64,000 bases of DNA. Origin: Cheilinus undulatus (taxonomy: Eukaryota > Chordata > Actinopteri > Labriformes > Labridae). The notes beneath the pieces were generated by a model. The model had not been told where the DNA came from. It made no database searches and saw only the letters and a list, made by a program, of their open reading frames with translations. Positions within the stretch are counted from its first letter, which is position 1. Each line of letters starts with the position of its first letter. The translations under genes were made by a program, and so were the position numbers. The stretch lies in NCBI RefSeq assembly GCF_018320785.1, contig NC_054881.1, positions 16,678,275 to 16,742,274 of the forward strand, written 5' to 3'. Below are positions 40,189 through 53,147 of the stretch, in pieces.

Positions 40189-43100
40189 TTATGAAGTTTT
40201 GACCAGGTCGTAGACGTAAATGAGAAAGTCGTCGTCGAACTTGATGAAGTAGACGGACGGTTTGGCTTCCACCTGGTGAATGACCATCCCTGTTCGCTTC
40301 CCGCCGTCCTCTTTGGCGTACTCGACCTGTTTGCCCACTAGGCTGTCCACCACCTCACCAGGTTCTCTCTCCGCTGGGACGCTGTCGTCTGCAAAAGGAA
40401 AAAGAAAAATTAAAACTTATTTCTTTTTCTAGCAAACACTTAAGGGAAATTCAGATGGATTTGAAGGAACAATCTTGTAATTCTTACACTGAGAAAATTA
40501 AACAGGATTATATAAGAGCATGAATAAAAGGAGCTGACTCACTGGAGTCGGGCATGATGCGGAGGTCTCCCTCCTTGTAGTCGTCCAGCAGCTGGTACAT
40601 GTAGAGGACGGGGTCTTTCTCATACGTGATGTAGAACCAGGTGGTCATGATGGGAGCTCGGGCCAATACCATCCCTCTCCACTCCTCCTTTGGACCCTCC
40701 TCCGTTTCAAACATGTGCTCCACCGCTTTACCGATCATGGTGTCTGCTAGGTTAACGTCTGTTAGACGGGATTTAGCTGGAGGGATCAGAAAAATGTAGA
40801 CATAAAAAGATAAACATTATGTGATAGAGTTAATAGCACTGGTGAACTAATGTTTGATTAGTTTAAGAAGCAGCAGCGACAACTTCCTACTACAGCAGAT
40901 GAATAAGTCTCCCGTGTGCTTTCTGACTTACGTCTTGACTCTGCTACAGGAAGTTTAACACTTATTTGTAGAATTAAACGCTCTTAGAGTTTGGCAGGCC
41001 AAGATGTAGTTGTAGTGGCCACCACCACTGAGCTATGTTTGTTTGAGTGTCCCATCACGGCAGCTGATTTATGATCTATTCTTTCTGTACTTGTGGCTGC
41101 TCATTGTCTATCAGTAACATTTTAACTGTGCTCCTGCCTGCGTGGGCCAAAACACTCTTGAAAAGGAGATTCTTCATCTCAATGAGGTTTTCCTGGTTAA
41201 ATAAAAGTAAAAGTTGCATATGCAACTCTCTGCAAAGCTAGTAAGAAGGTGATGTGGTTCATTACTCAATCAAGGCTCCAGAAAACAATGCCATTTACAT
41301 TTACATAATAAAAAGCATGCCTAATGATGTAACGGGTCATCTGCAGCTAATTTTGTGATGGACTTATGTCGATGCATCCCTTATTATCTCTGTCTGTACC
41401 TGTCTTCGTGTCAGACTTACCGAGTCTGTCAGGGAGCACCTCGAGTCCCTGAACCCTCTCGTCTTTATGAAGCTCCAGACCATAAACGCAGTCGAAACCA
41501 TCATACTTTATCAGATAGAGGGACGGGTTCACCGGCACCTGGCGGACGGAAACACATGAAATCACCTCTATTCTTCCATTTTGTCGCCTCTTTCCCCACA
41601 TCCTCAGAGAATTTTTTGAGTCTTTCATTCAGTAAACACTGGATCTCAGTGTGATATATATAATATTTTAGGTAAATGGCCAAGTACAGTCATGGAGGAA
41701 AGTATTGGCAGCCCTGGAATTTTTCCAGAAAATACACCATTTCTCCCAGAAATTGTTGCAATTACAAATGTTTTTGGTATACACATGTTTATTTCTCTTC
41801 TTTTGCAAACTGCTCCAGGTCTCTCAGCCTTATCTTTATAGATCTTTGTCCATTATTCATAATTATTCTTCCTATTTTTTTTTGCTTAAGAACAACACCC
41901 CACTGCACAAGTTATGATGCATGCTTTCATAAAAACTACAGTTCAGTCAGTTTTTTTTTCTAACAGTATATCACTTGTTTCTTTATATGTCTGTTTTTGA
42001 CAAGCTGAGGGGAAAAGTCATTAAAGAGTGGCTCTCCCAGCCTGCCCCACCCCACAAGCACACAGTGAAATAGTGCAGGGGGTGGGCTGAGTGAGAAAGA
42101 GAAAGCAAATAGGAAACAGATGCAAATAATTTAACTGATCGTCTGTTCTAATACAACTAAATTTACCAATGAAGTCGTCTGTTAACAGACGAATGAGCAA
42201 AAAAGCTCAGACTGTTGGGGGCACACTGATGTGTCTGTGTTGTCCTCAATGCTCTTTTAATTCTAAACAATGATGAGCCACGTGTGGATACATGCTGTTG
42301 TGCTCATTCAGATGTAATCTGAACAGATTTTTGTCATTAAAACAACTCAGAATAGTTCAAACTTAATCATAAAAGTCGTATTTATTTTTGGGTTCGAATC
42401 AGGCTTGGGCCTCAATGGGGTTGGCCAAGCTTAAAGTAAATGAGCGTGGGCTCAGGTTGGGTCAGGCTGGAATTTTTGGGTCCCATCTAAAATGACATCA
42501 GTCTTTTTTAATCAAAATCAACAAGTCATTCTAAACAATATTATCAGGCCCTATATCTCGTTTGAAAATAATCGATTTATGTAAAAAACTTAAAGTGTAA
42601 GTGAACCTCCGTAATTCAAAAAATGCCCAGAAAGTTTGGTACTGAGAGGAGGGAGGGGAAAAGGACAGGAGTTTTCCAGTTGAGGCGGGAGTGACAGTGA
42701 TGTCCCCTTGTCAGAGAGAGATACAGACAGAGTCCCACAACACTGCTGCCTCATAGCGATCTTTTAAAGTGGAGGAGTTTTCCCCTCTAGAGTCCCCTGA
42801 CACAAGCTATAGTGTGGTGGCGGACCATGGTGGTCCTGAGCACTACCTGTTCGGGTTTTTCATTTTTTTCAAGATTTTTCAAGGCAGATGTCTGTTTGAG
42901 CTAATTAAAAGCCGTAAAATCCACATTTTTATCAGTTTGGTGCAAATTTCAGCTGCGACACCAAAACTGATGTGTTTTATTATAGTTCAGTAAATTACCT
43001 TACTGTACAGATGAAAAAAAATGTTAAAGTGTTCACTACCTCTTTAGTATGCTGCCAAGCCCTACCTGGACCCTCTGCTCACCTGGTCAAGCACGGTTCC

Positions 43101-43684
43101 CTTCCAGATGACATGTCCTCCTCCTTCCTTCCACACGTGTTGGATCCTACAGCCAACGATGTTTCTCCGAGGCTGAGACAGAACTTTGGTGGTCGGACCC
43201 AGACTGCTCTTATGTTTCCTTCAAAGAGACATGAAATATCACATCAACAAATATCTACTCTGGGTCTGTCGTTTTAGTTCGAAGTTCAAAAAATTCTCCA
43301 CTACAAAAGAAATGAGTCAAAAATGATTGAGCTGCAGAGTATTTGAACTCACTTGTGGGGATTCTTTTTCTTCATCATATTTGCAGAAACACCTGCATGC
43401 CCTGAGAACAAAAACACAAAAACAGCTTGTGTCACTTCACCCTCTCAGTCTTTATGTTTAGATAAAATGGCAAGTCTTTAAGTCTACTCTCCAGACTCTC
43501 CAATGTTGATATTTTTGATATAAAGGGTATAAAGGGTTAGGGCTTTTAAGTTGATTTTCCATAATCTAATGGTAATTGATTTTAAAATATATGCCAGTTC
43601 TTTACAAATACATTAAATGTTTGAAGCTGTGCGTGGAGTCTGACCTGCATCAGCTGTGTCTCTGGGTCCCGGAGCGTTCTTCAT
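40189..43684 (-). CDS. spin1: Spindlin, histone-methyl reader (6 coding exons, complete)
   Basis: Spindlin-1 is a nuclear reader of H3K4me3, using three Tudor-like repeats, and acts as a transcription co-activator and meiotic spindle factor. Coding exons in transcript order: 43684-43645, 43401-43353, 43218-43083, 41538-41421, 40776-40543, 40388-40189; 777 nt, 258 residues (human SPIN1 about 262). It starts [20 protein letters not shown]. Repeat 1 includes [20 protein letters not shown] and [20 protein letters not shown]; repeat 2 is [14 protein letters not shown] to [17 protein letters not shown]; repeat 3 is [20 protein letters not shown] to [11 protein letters not shown]. The second-repeat aromatic cage, F137, W147, Y166 and Y173, is fully conserved relative to human F141/W151/Y170/Y177. 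The small start exon was chosen because phase and the GHAGVSAN context match. Fish carry spindlin paralogues, so the exact symbol (spin1 or a spina/spinb copy) is less sure than the family. Confidence 0.92.
41095..41215 (+). repeat. 3' tail of a non-LTR retrotransposon in spin1-like intron
   Basis: CTTGAAAAGGAGATTCTTCA, then TCTCAATGAGGTTTTCCTGG and TTAAATAAAAG, is a widely dispersed fish LINE 3' terminus with its own poly(A) signal. It lies between the exons at 40776 and 41421. Confidence 0.6.
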
Positions 43685-44255
43685 TCATCTGGAGGCAGAG
43701 AGGCAGCAAGGCTGCCTGACCACAGCTACAGCACACACCTGGTCACAGCTTTAATCACAGAAGAGAGATTATCTGCTAAATCTGAGTATGATCTACACTA
43801 GAGCAACAGATGAAGCTCTTCTTTAAATCTTGACACTACTCAAGACCTGTCATGCCCTTTACTGATATCTAGTGGTGAATGGATGAATTACAAAAACATC
43901 AAAACACCTCTTGAGTTGTCTGATGTCCTATCGCCAAACCTGATGGATCATCCTTTTATTACATGTTCACTGCAGATTGCTTGGTCATAACTAATACATA
44001 ACTATTCACCAACACATTACATCACATTGGATACAACACTGGTAATGGTTTGTTTTTTCTAAAATCAAATCAAAGATTTTCATTTTAGAATCGGGGCAAC
44101 CGTTTGTTATTTTTCTACTCTTTGGTCTATAGGGTTCAGCCCTATTTGTCTGTAAATAAAACTGCCTTGAAATTTTCTCAGTCCCTGTGTCTTATCTATT
44201 TCATCCAAAATGATCAACACAGGACAACAAGATAAATGCAGGTTTGTCTTTTTAC

Positions 44256-44329
44256 CCAGTCTTCAGTTCTGAGGAGTGTTGATGAGATGTTCAGGATTCA
44301 CATCTGCAGATCAAAAATCAGGCTCAAAC
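44256..44329 (-). other. Candidate non-coding 5' exon of spin1-like
   Basis: On the minus strand a strong acceptor (CTTTCTGTTTTTCCTCACAG) is followed by 74 bases and a donor (ACTGG then GTAAAAAG). The interval has stops in all relevant frames, as expected for a UTR exon, and is 570 bases upstream of the coding start exon. Assignment is by splice signals only. Confidence 0.35.
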
Positions 44330-47090
44330 CTGTGAGGAAAAACAGAAAGTCAAATATTTGAAGATTATTACTCCAAAAAAAAAAACAAGATCCTGGCCTC
44401 CAGTGACAATTTTATACTCAACATTAATCAACAATGCTCCAACATTTCATCACTGAGCTCCTTTGCTAGAAATACATGAGCCTTAGATTGAAATGAAGAC
44501 ATCCTCTCAGTGTTTTTGATCCTGACCAGCAGGGGGCGTCAGTCAGCCTCTCTCTGACATTAATGGTGTTTGATGTCTGATGTTTTTTCCTGCTGCTGAA
44601 TCTTGCGTAATGTCCAGAACTCTGACTGCAGGCTGCATTATTCATCAGCAGGAATCGCACCTTCATGTTTCATTTATCACAGCAGAAAGAAAGAAAGCAA
44701 AGCTTCATTCAACACAGCAGCTGCTCAGTTTGTGACATAACAAACACGCTTCCCGTTCTCCACTCAAACAGGTGAGGGATTTCACCTTTTGCTCATAGGC
44801 ACTTCACACAAACTTCATAAATACATGAGAAGTTTAGACAGTATAAGAAGTGGATGTAGCCTGTGGTTTACAAAGAGAGACAATGCTGTTCTTAGTGTGT
44901 TTACATGCCGTTAGAAAAAGTCAAATTATTGTGTTAGTCTGACTAATACTGGACTTTAAAAGCATGTGACCTTGTAGTTCAACTGAAATCTTCCTAAATC
45001 GAATATTCAAAGTCAGATTTAGATTAAATTAATACACCCAGAGACATACAGGAAGGAGCTGCAGGCTGGACCTGAACCCAGACCGCCTGCATACATGAGG
45101 CGTGAGCTAACTGCTTGACCATCTGCACCCCAATAGCATGATTTTAATGGAAACACTGCTATACTTATTTAGCAATAAACTGTTTGCATGAAAAGGTTAT
45201 TCACAAACTAGCCAGTTCTACAAAATGGCTCTTTTTCATGATTGACAGGAGCTGGATCCTCTTTGAGAGCAACTTTCCTTTTTTATTCCATTTTTGTTGT
45301 TAAATTCAAATTTAAACAGCCAAACTGGTATCAAACGAAGAGTTGTTTGGGAGCCAATAAACTGTCTGTTATTGATGAGCTGAACCAAATGATCCAGATC
45401 TCCAAAAAGAGACGGATTTCCCATAATGAAAAGACTGGACGGACATTGCTGGCTGTAGAAACACAACCAAGATCAGGGTTTGCGGTGGCAAACTGACAGT
45501 GTGTGAGCGCTGATTGGCTTTGCTCACCCAGGCTTTAGATGGAGGATTTTAATCCTTGTCTGCTACAGTTTCTAGCACAGACACAAACAGCACAAACCTT
45601 TGGCATTTTGATAGCACTTGTCTATGCAGAAACCACTTCCTGCCCCCCATCTGGAGTTCTCAACAATGCCATGACATCATCTAAACAACCTATGGGATCC
45701 AAACTGGCCTGAGTGTTCTGAGCATGCTTTACCAGGCTTTGACTCACCACTAGTTAAAAAAAGGTATAGTATTGAGACCAAACACATTTGATCTGCCAGT
45801 TTTGCAAGACTTACAAATGACTGATGTGAAGATAATGTGTTGGCATTTTAAACTAGCCTAAAGCTGTGAACAACTCACCTACTGACTCTACTGTCTAGAG
45901 GTATAACATGAAAAATACATTATCTGTGGACTCTGTAGACAATCAGAGCGCTGTGAGCTCAACTCTTGGTGGATCAGCCTCCAGAAAGGTTTCATGTCCT
46001 GAACATGAGACTTCAATTATTGATCAGCAGAGCCTGTGAGTAAAGCTGGTGGTGTATTATTTATCTGCAGACGGGGAATTGTGTAACACATCTGACCCCT
46101 TAACTTCTCACTGTACCATTAAAAAAGTACAACAAAGATTATGTAAAGAACACCTGGGAGAATCTAAATGTCACCAACCATCAACATTAGCAACCTGAAC
46201 CTTTAAGATAAAATCAGGATTAAACCAAGTGTAGCAAGGGATGTGTATATTTAGCCAACTAAATGATTAAATATAATCACCCTCAATAGTCTGCACCGGG
46301 ATTACCATTCAGTTAACAAAATTTTAATGTTATATATTTTCCCTCAACGCCAGTCAAATGAGCACTGTGTCCCAACTAACTACTGTACACAGGCATGTGG
46401 ACGGTAGCCTGCAAGAACCAGAGCATGGTGGTGCCAGCACTGCTAACAGTAGCAACACTCTGCAAAACAAACTGGCATAATTTCTCTGCAGATGCTCTCT
46501 ATAAGGTCAAAAAGGCTGAACAACTCAACACAACATTGACTTCACAAGATATGCTTCCCCTCAACTTCAAAAAATTTGGCTCAATTTTGGCTGTTTCCTA
46601 AGTGCTTAAACACCTTCAGACCACAGGTTGCACACCTAAGATCAAGCCAAAACCTCAAGGCACACCATATTATACATGAATATATAGACTCTTTAAGGGT
46701 TGCATGATCTTAGATGTTAGCTGATATCCAATATGATGACATTTACAAATCAATTATAGCCAATAACTATATTCAAGAAGTTCAGACCAAAAACTTAAGT
46801 CCTTAAAACATGTTTTAAAGTGCAAGAATGAACAAAGAAGCCAACTTCAGTCCTTAAAATGTACTTTAAAGTTTAAGGAATGAAAAGAACAGAAATAAAG
46901 ACTTCTGCTGATAGGTTTATTGGTCCTGCACTAGTTTATTTGTATACAGCCGATACTGACACCCTATATCAGCCAACATTTACAGCCAATACAGGCTTAC
47001 AGACTAACAGCCTTCATAGGCCAATATTTACAGCAAATACCAATACTTGCAAATATCAATATATGCCAAAATTTACAGGTGATATAGGCC
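44330..47090. other. Gene-free stretch, presumably a 5' intron or spacer
   Basis: No exon-like frames. A possible SINE-related piece sits at about 45045-45135 (CTGGACCTGAACCCAGACCG, then GTGAGCTAACTGCTTGACCA), the style of a reversed tRNA-derived repeat in fish. The interval 46950-47090 begins to show degenerate copies of the minisatellite that follows. Confidence 0.4.
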
Positions 47091-47104
47091 AATATTTACA
47101 GTTG

Positions 47105-47440
47105 ATATAGGTCAATATTTACAGTTAATATAGGCCAATATTTACAGTTAATATAGGCCAATATTTGCAGTCAGTATAGGCCAATATTTGCAGTTGATAT
47201 AGGCCAATATTTGCAGTCAATATAGGCCAATATTTACAGTTAATATAGGCCAATATTTGCAGTTGATATAGGCCAATATTTGCAGTTGATATAGGCCAAT
47301 ATTTACAGTTAATATAGGCCAATATTTGCAGTCAATATAGGCCAATATTTGCAGTTGATATAGGTCAACTGCAGTCGATATAGACCAATATTTAAAGTTA
47401 ATACAGGCCAATATTTGCAGTCCACATTTGTGGATATTTA
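47105..47440. repeat. 23-bp minisatellite
   Basis: About 14 tandem copies of a 23-base unit of the form ATATAGGCCAATATTTRCAGT plus two variable bases; starts of GGCCAATATTT fall 23 bases apart (for example 47111, 47134, 47157). Degenerate copies extend to about 46950 on the left and 48060 on the right. Because 23 is not a multiple of 3, all three frames of the unit are open on the minus strand, giving false ORFs with 23-residue periodicity. Confidence 0.9.
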
Positions 47441-48064
47441 CACCCGTTACAGGCTTATATATAAAGCCAATAGAGGCAAATATTTACAGGATAAACATAT
47501 ATCTATATCTATAATCTATATTTTCTACTATTAACCGTGATATAGACTGAACTCTAAACTTTATATAGGCCAGTATTTACAGCCAATATAGGCCAATTAA
47601 ACTACTGATAAAGTCTGATATTTACAACCAATATTGGCTGATATTTACAAATGACACAGACCAAAATTTACAGCCAATATAGCTGATATCTGCAGTCAAC
47701 ATAAGCCAATATTTAAAGCCAATTTAGAACGATATTTACGCCCGATATAGGCTTATGTTTACAGTCAACAAAGGTAAATAAGAAGGCTGTTAAGTACAGC
47801 TGATATAAGCCGATCATTACATAAGTTAAAGGCTGATTTTTACACCAGACATAGGCCAGTTTTTGCAGCTGTCATAAGATGATATTTACAGCAAAATAAG
47901 CCAAATTTTTATAGCAGACATAGGCCAATACTTACACCAAATACAGGCCGTTATTGAAAGCAGATAAAGGCCAATACTTATACCAGACATAGGCTGATAT
48001 TTACAGCCAATATTTTCTGCTGACAAATATTTTCCCTCCACATTTACCGATATTTACAGCCATA

Positions 48065-49725
48065 GACAGACTTATAAACTGGCCAACCAATTATCAACCT
48101 GGCCAATTACTGAGGTTGATATGTGACATTTGACCAATTACTTGTATTAGCATTTAATTGTACTGATAATCAAGAGTCTTTCCTCTGGCTCTGTCACCCC
48201 AAGGTCTCACATGATGTCCTGACAACAACACTATCAGACTGACTAGATGTCCCACAAGTACCAGCCAATCAACGCTGAGGCCTGGGTGTCACTGACACAG
48301 TGAGTATATGGCACCACTTCCCATGTTCCTGCTGCTACTGTGTTGCTCTGTGCCATTGACACAGTTAGCATAAAATGTTGAATTTTCTTTATTTCATTTT
48401 TTAATTAAGTACATTTTATTTATCACCATAAATGTATATGGATATATGTATATGGAATAGGTGCTAGGAACACCTCCTGTGAATACAAACAAATCTAACC
48501 TCAAATTAAAGTTAAGTTGTTGCTTTCTGTCTTTAAATACTGTTGTTTAAGAATCAAAATCAGGCTTTAGACAAAAGAGAATATTTAAAGAAGCCAGCTT
48601 AGGCCTCTAAAGTTGAAAAATTTTTAGACAATTCAAATAAAATACTACACACTACAGTGGACATCAGTTGCAGTTCAGCTGGTCCCACCATTGTTTCATG
48701 AAGACCTTCAACACTGTGGCTGACTTTTCTCACTGCTGGTTACCTTCCGAGAAAACCATCCAACCAGAAACACAGAGACATTTTGCAGCACTTGACTGCA
48801 GCTGCTGGTGATTTCCCTCCTGTTACCCTAAGCAACACAGCCAGTCATCTGTTGTCATGAAAAGCCAAACGATGCAGGACAGAAGCAACCCAACATACCA
48901 TACTAGCCATGACAAAACTGAAACCTTCAGGTGAAAATCAGAGTGAAACTGGGAGTAAAACTACATCCTCTTCTATACACAGGCTAAAGAAGTGAAAAAT
49001 CTCTCCACAACTGAGGGTTTCACTGTGTTCTCCTCTGAAACATCTGGATTATATAAAGTCCCAGCACTGCCCGAGCTGTTCAAACATTCAGACTGCAGCT
49101 CCATGACTCAACAAGAACAATAAAGCTGGGAGTTTCCTTACATCTGTTTCTAAGACTCTTACTAGTGCTTTAACATCAAGTCTTTGAGTCAAAGTTCCCT
49201 TAAGCATATTTCTCTTTTAAACCTTTAAAGTACATTTTTATTGTATTGTATTTTCTCAGCGTTATAACCTGCCAGTGTTCAAATCAAAACTGAAGGCATG
49301 CTTTTGATCAGCAAGAGCTTCTGATTTTACCATACATTGTAACGCACATTGTAAACTGCGACTAATATCCATGCAGCACCTTAGAAAGCTTCCATATACC
49401 AAATGCATTTGACCTGCATCCATGCTTCAACATATCAAACATATGACCACACTAAGAGCGATGCTTTATGCATGCAGAGCTGCAAACCAAGCCCACACCT
49501 CTAGTGTTGAAAAATAAGGCCAATGCTGAAGTGCACTGCGGTTCCTTGAGTGTCCACTTGAGAAAGGCTACAGAAGCCCCAGAAGTCCCATTAACACACA
49601 TATCAAAGTGTGCATTTAGACAGCAGAAATACGCATACAGGCTAAGCAGCATCTCCACTGCACACAGCATGCAGGGATACAAAGCCACAGTAAGGCAACT
49701 TGTTGATTAATGTTATGGGCATACT
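48065..49725. other. Gene-free stretch
   Basis: Unique-looking AT-rich DNA. No splice-bounded coding frames, no clear transposon ends. Nothing further can be supported. Confidence 0.35.
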
Positions 49726-49730
49726 AAAGT

Positions 49731-50395
49731 GAGGCCCTGTCCACACGGAGATGAAAACGATATATTGCCGTTTCGTTTTGTAAAGTTTTCTGTAAAGACA
49801 GGATTATTTCAGGAAATATCCACGTAGGCACGGAACCACTGAAAATGACTGAAAATGCTGTAGTGTACATGCCAAGCTTGTACATGGTGCTCTATTGCTG
49901 CCACAGAAATGCACAAAAAGAGAGAAAAAGATCACAGAAAACTGACACAAACTTTCTTCTAGTTGCCCTTCTGGTTGTTCTCCACTTTGGATTTAAGAAC
50001 ATATGGTGTATGCGTTTCGCGGTGGCGGTAAAGGAGCATCAGATTTTGCTGTAAAAGCCATAACAAGCTCAGTAGCTTCTGCAGCAGGAACACAATCATG
50101 CAATCCGCCATTGTTGTTTTGGTCGACCCATGCAGGTGTCTTAAGAGAGCTACGCTATGTGTGACGTAATCGTTTCAAGAAAGATGCCGTTGGCCGTCCA
50201 CACGGACACAAAACAGCAGTAGTTTACGAATTTGTGCACTCTGGGACCCGTTTTCAAAAAGTATCATTTACAGTCACCCAAAACACCATTTCTGTGTGGA
50301 TGAAACGCCGATACGACAAAAAACTTTTGCGTATACCTGGTATCTGAATGCCCGAAATGGATCGTTAATGCTAAACACAAACAGGGTCTTTGTCT
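49731..50395. mobile_element. Probable non-autonomous DNA transposon
   Basis: The left end reads AGGCCCTGTCCACACGGAGA and the inverted right end AGACCCTGTTTGTGTTTAGC, sharing an imperfect AGRCCCTGT terminus. Inside, CCGTCCACACGGACACAAAA near 50194 and TTTCTGTGTGGATGAAACG near 50290 are the CCACACGGA blocks typical of a fish MITE family. No transposase frame is present. The exact boundaries and superfamily are uncertain. Confidence 0.45.
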
Positions 50396-51044
50396 GTGAC
50401 TATGGCTGACAAAAACTTATTCTGAGTCCGCATTTCTCACAAGGCAATTGCCATCATTAGGCTTCAAAACTCCACTGCAGAAACCAGTGGGTAAAATCAC
50501 AAAGACTATGTCCATATTTATACAGTGTATTAAACTACACACTGCCTGGGACACTGACGTTAAATCATAAAGGAGACAAAGTTTAAGTGAAAAGGGGTAA
50601 TGAAGGTAAAGCTTTGTTATGATTTATCATTCGAAGCCCTATTCGCACAGGATAAGTATAACCTAGTGCCCTCTAGTAATTTGTAATAATTTCACTGGAT
50701 GCCTGTGTTTTTAACCCCTTGCAAATCAACCATGTGTAATTTGCAAAGTAAAAATTCCAGGGCAAATTACCTATCATATCTTAGCAAACACAGAGGTCCA
50801 CAGGTAATACTAACCCTGTGCAAATAGTATTGCTATGCATCTGTAGCTAGTATCCATTAAACAATTTAGCACAGATGTCACCTTAATACTTAAGTACTTA
50901 AAATGCTGTTATTGATCAACAATATTGATACCTGATTGTTTTGATGCAAAGGTAATAAAATAAAAGTTCCATGCACCCAATACTTGGTTAATTGATTGTT
51001 TTCAGTTATCAAAATTTGAAAAAGTACTCCTGCATTGTCTACAC

Positions 51045-51365
51045 TCACTGGCCCCTTTAGGTACACCTGTTCAACTGCTTGTTAAAACAAATTGCTAATC
51101 AGCCAATCGCATAGCAGCAACTAAATGCATTCAGGCATGTAGATGTAGCCAAGAATACTTGCTGAAGTCCAAACTGAGCATCACAATGGAGAAGAAAGGG
51201 ATTTAAGTGACTTTGAATGTTGCATGATTGTTGGTGATTTCAGGAACTGCTGATCTACTGGGATTTTCACACACAACCATCTCTAGTGTTTACAGAGAAT
51301 GGGAAAACATCAAGGAGAGGCAGTTGTGCGGATGAAAATGCCAGAGGAGAATGGGGAGACTCGGC
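51045..51365 (+). mobile_element. 5' end of a Tc1/mariner-type repeat
   Basis: Begins CACTCACTGGCCCCTTTAGG TACACCTG and continues through GCCAATCGCATAGCAGCAAC and CTGATCTACTGGGATTTTCA, a well-conserved vertebrate repeat that encodes a transposase-like DNA-binding segment. The identity ends around the GGAGAATGGGGAGACTCG phrase; the rest is missing, so this is a 3'-truncated copy. Confidence 0.5.
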
Positions 51366-52703
51366 TTTTACCTTGAAAAGCACAAACTGGAACTATAGTG
51401 CCTGTGGTATATCCTTCCGTTGTGGACATACATATCCGTTAAAACAAGGTAAACATGGCTCTCTTTTTAGCATTCACCTGACTATTTTGGCCAAGACATG
51501 TGAGCTGTTTACAGTAAAAAATGAGCAAGCCAAACTAAAAGTCAGGCCTTGACGTAGCTGTTGTGCAGCCACCCTGCACCCAGTCTAAACTGTCTGTCAG
51601 TAGGTAGGGCCACTACAACCTGCAAGGTGAAGGTCACATGAAAGATAACAACAGCCTTTTAAACAAGGCTTATAAAAGCACAATATAAGCTACCAAAAAA
51701 TGCCCTATCGATGCCATCGTTCACCCACATTAGGTCACTATACCCTCAGCTTGCACACTGTTGTCTTCAAGATTTCAACCTTGACTTGGTCCAAATGATA
51801 GCACCACAAAAAAAGCATTGATTTCCATTTAATCCAGGTGCTGGAGATCATGTCAGTGGCCAGTATCTCATCATTATTGTTATTTTTAGATGGATACAGA
51901 AAAATAGCCATCAGGAAAGGTGGATTAATTATTTTCAGGTAAACCACCTCATCTTTTGGTGGCAGATATCTTCAAGATCTTTTACAACTGATTTTGTGCA
52001 TAGTAACCAAATAAAACCAGCCACTTTAATTTTTAACCACTAATCTTCATTTTTGTAGGAGGTGGGTATCAGCAGATGGGTTGTAGTTTTACCTGCAGGA
52101 TCAGACTCCAGGGGACCTTTGCTTTGATTTGCTTCCAAGTTAATAAAGGGGGCGTTACGATCCGGAAGAGTCAGACCAGATGTCAACGTGAATACAAGAA
52201 AACTGAAGCTGAACACATTTTTACTACTGCAAAACAATCTGTCAAAGGCAGAACCTGACCAAACCCTTTACTAGATGAATGACTTAACTTCCCTTAGGCT
52301 AAACTATGACAGCTAAAAAGAAAATGATGTTAATTTCCACTCATAGGAAAAAGACATGCTAGTTTTATCATCATCTAGTTGGCTGGCTTTGTTTGAAGAA
52401 AATAATATCATCTGCACTGAAACAAGCAAGCAGGTTCTGCAGGGCCAGCGTCAGCCATGTTGCTCGCCTTTTTTACTATTATTATTTACAGTCCGTGATC
52501 AGAGGAGCGTGGTGGTTCAGAGGCCTCTAAAATCTGTAAACAGCGGGGCTGTCGAACAGCATTCCTGCCGAAAAGGCAGTATAATCCCGGACAGAAAGAC
52601 AGCAGCAGACTGGGTTAGGTCTTCGGCTGTCTGCTTCCCCCGCCCCTCCCCCGCCAGACCAACCGTCGGCGGGAGAACGTCAACGGCAAAACGAGCGCCC
52701 AGT

Positions 52704-52704
<1 letters not shown>

Positions 52705-52744
<40 letters not shown>
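52705..52744. repeat. Poly(T) run of 40
   Basis: Forty consecutive T inside GC-rich promoter-like DNA. It is the reason for a phenylalanine-rich false ORF on the plus strand and a lysine-rich one on the minus strand. It could be the A tail of a minus-strand retro-insertion, or a simple expansion. Confidence 0.9.
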
Positions 52745-52745
<1 letters not shown>

Positions 52746-52814
52746 TATGGCTGTTTACCTGCGGGCTGGCTCGCGAGCAAACGGACAGGTGCACGTCATT
52801 TGTATGTCTCTTAC

Positions 52815-52960
52815 CGTTATCATAATTTAAAAATGGAGGTCGACGGGGGGCTGCGGTGGGGTGTCTCGCCTCCTGCTGTCTGTCCACAGAACCCGTTTCG
52901 ACTTCACAGGAACCAGCAGAGACTCCACGGCCATCTCACCACCGAACGTTAGGCTAGCAG
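52815..52960 (-). promoter_or_regulatory. Candidate CpG-rich promoter and first exon of spin1-like
   Basis: The 52500-52960 stretch has many CpGs and GC boxes (CCCCGCCCCTCCCCCGCC at about 52639). On the minus strand a strong donor (AACG then GTAAGAGACA, at 52814-52805) ends a possible untranslated first exon. It would splice over 8.5 kb to the exon at 44256-44329 or directly to the coding start. A CpG-island promoter with a non-coding first exon is normal for SPIN1. This is inference from sequence signals only. Confidence 0.35.
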
Positions 52961-53147
52961 TGGTTAAACACGGGACATCCGGTTAGACCTTTCACAATAA
53001 AGGGGCCAGTGAACCCAGTGGACAACAGTACATATAAGGGGAACATCGAATTAGTCGACGCCCATGGCCCAGTATAAGGTCTTTGATTTTCTTTGAAACT
53101 ATTCTATTTCATAGCCTTTGTTTAAAAGTACAGACACTGCTCTATTA

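Noticed and set aside
47125-47411. Repetitive 64-65 codon frames on the minus strand
   Set aside because: They are produced by the 23-bp minisatellite, which is open in all frames; not a protein.
47105-47440. CRISPR-like periodic repeat
   Set aside because: The unit is continuous with no unique spacers, and the DNA is eukaryotic.
52356-52952. 198-codon open frame on the plus strand
   Set aside because: Its middle is a phenylalanine run made by the 40-base poly(T), it matches no family I know and lacks conserved-looking segments; it overlaps a promoter-like region.
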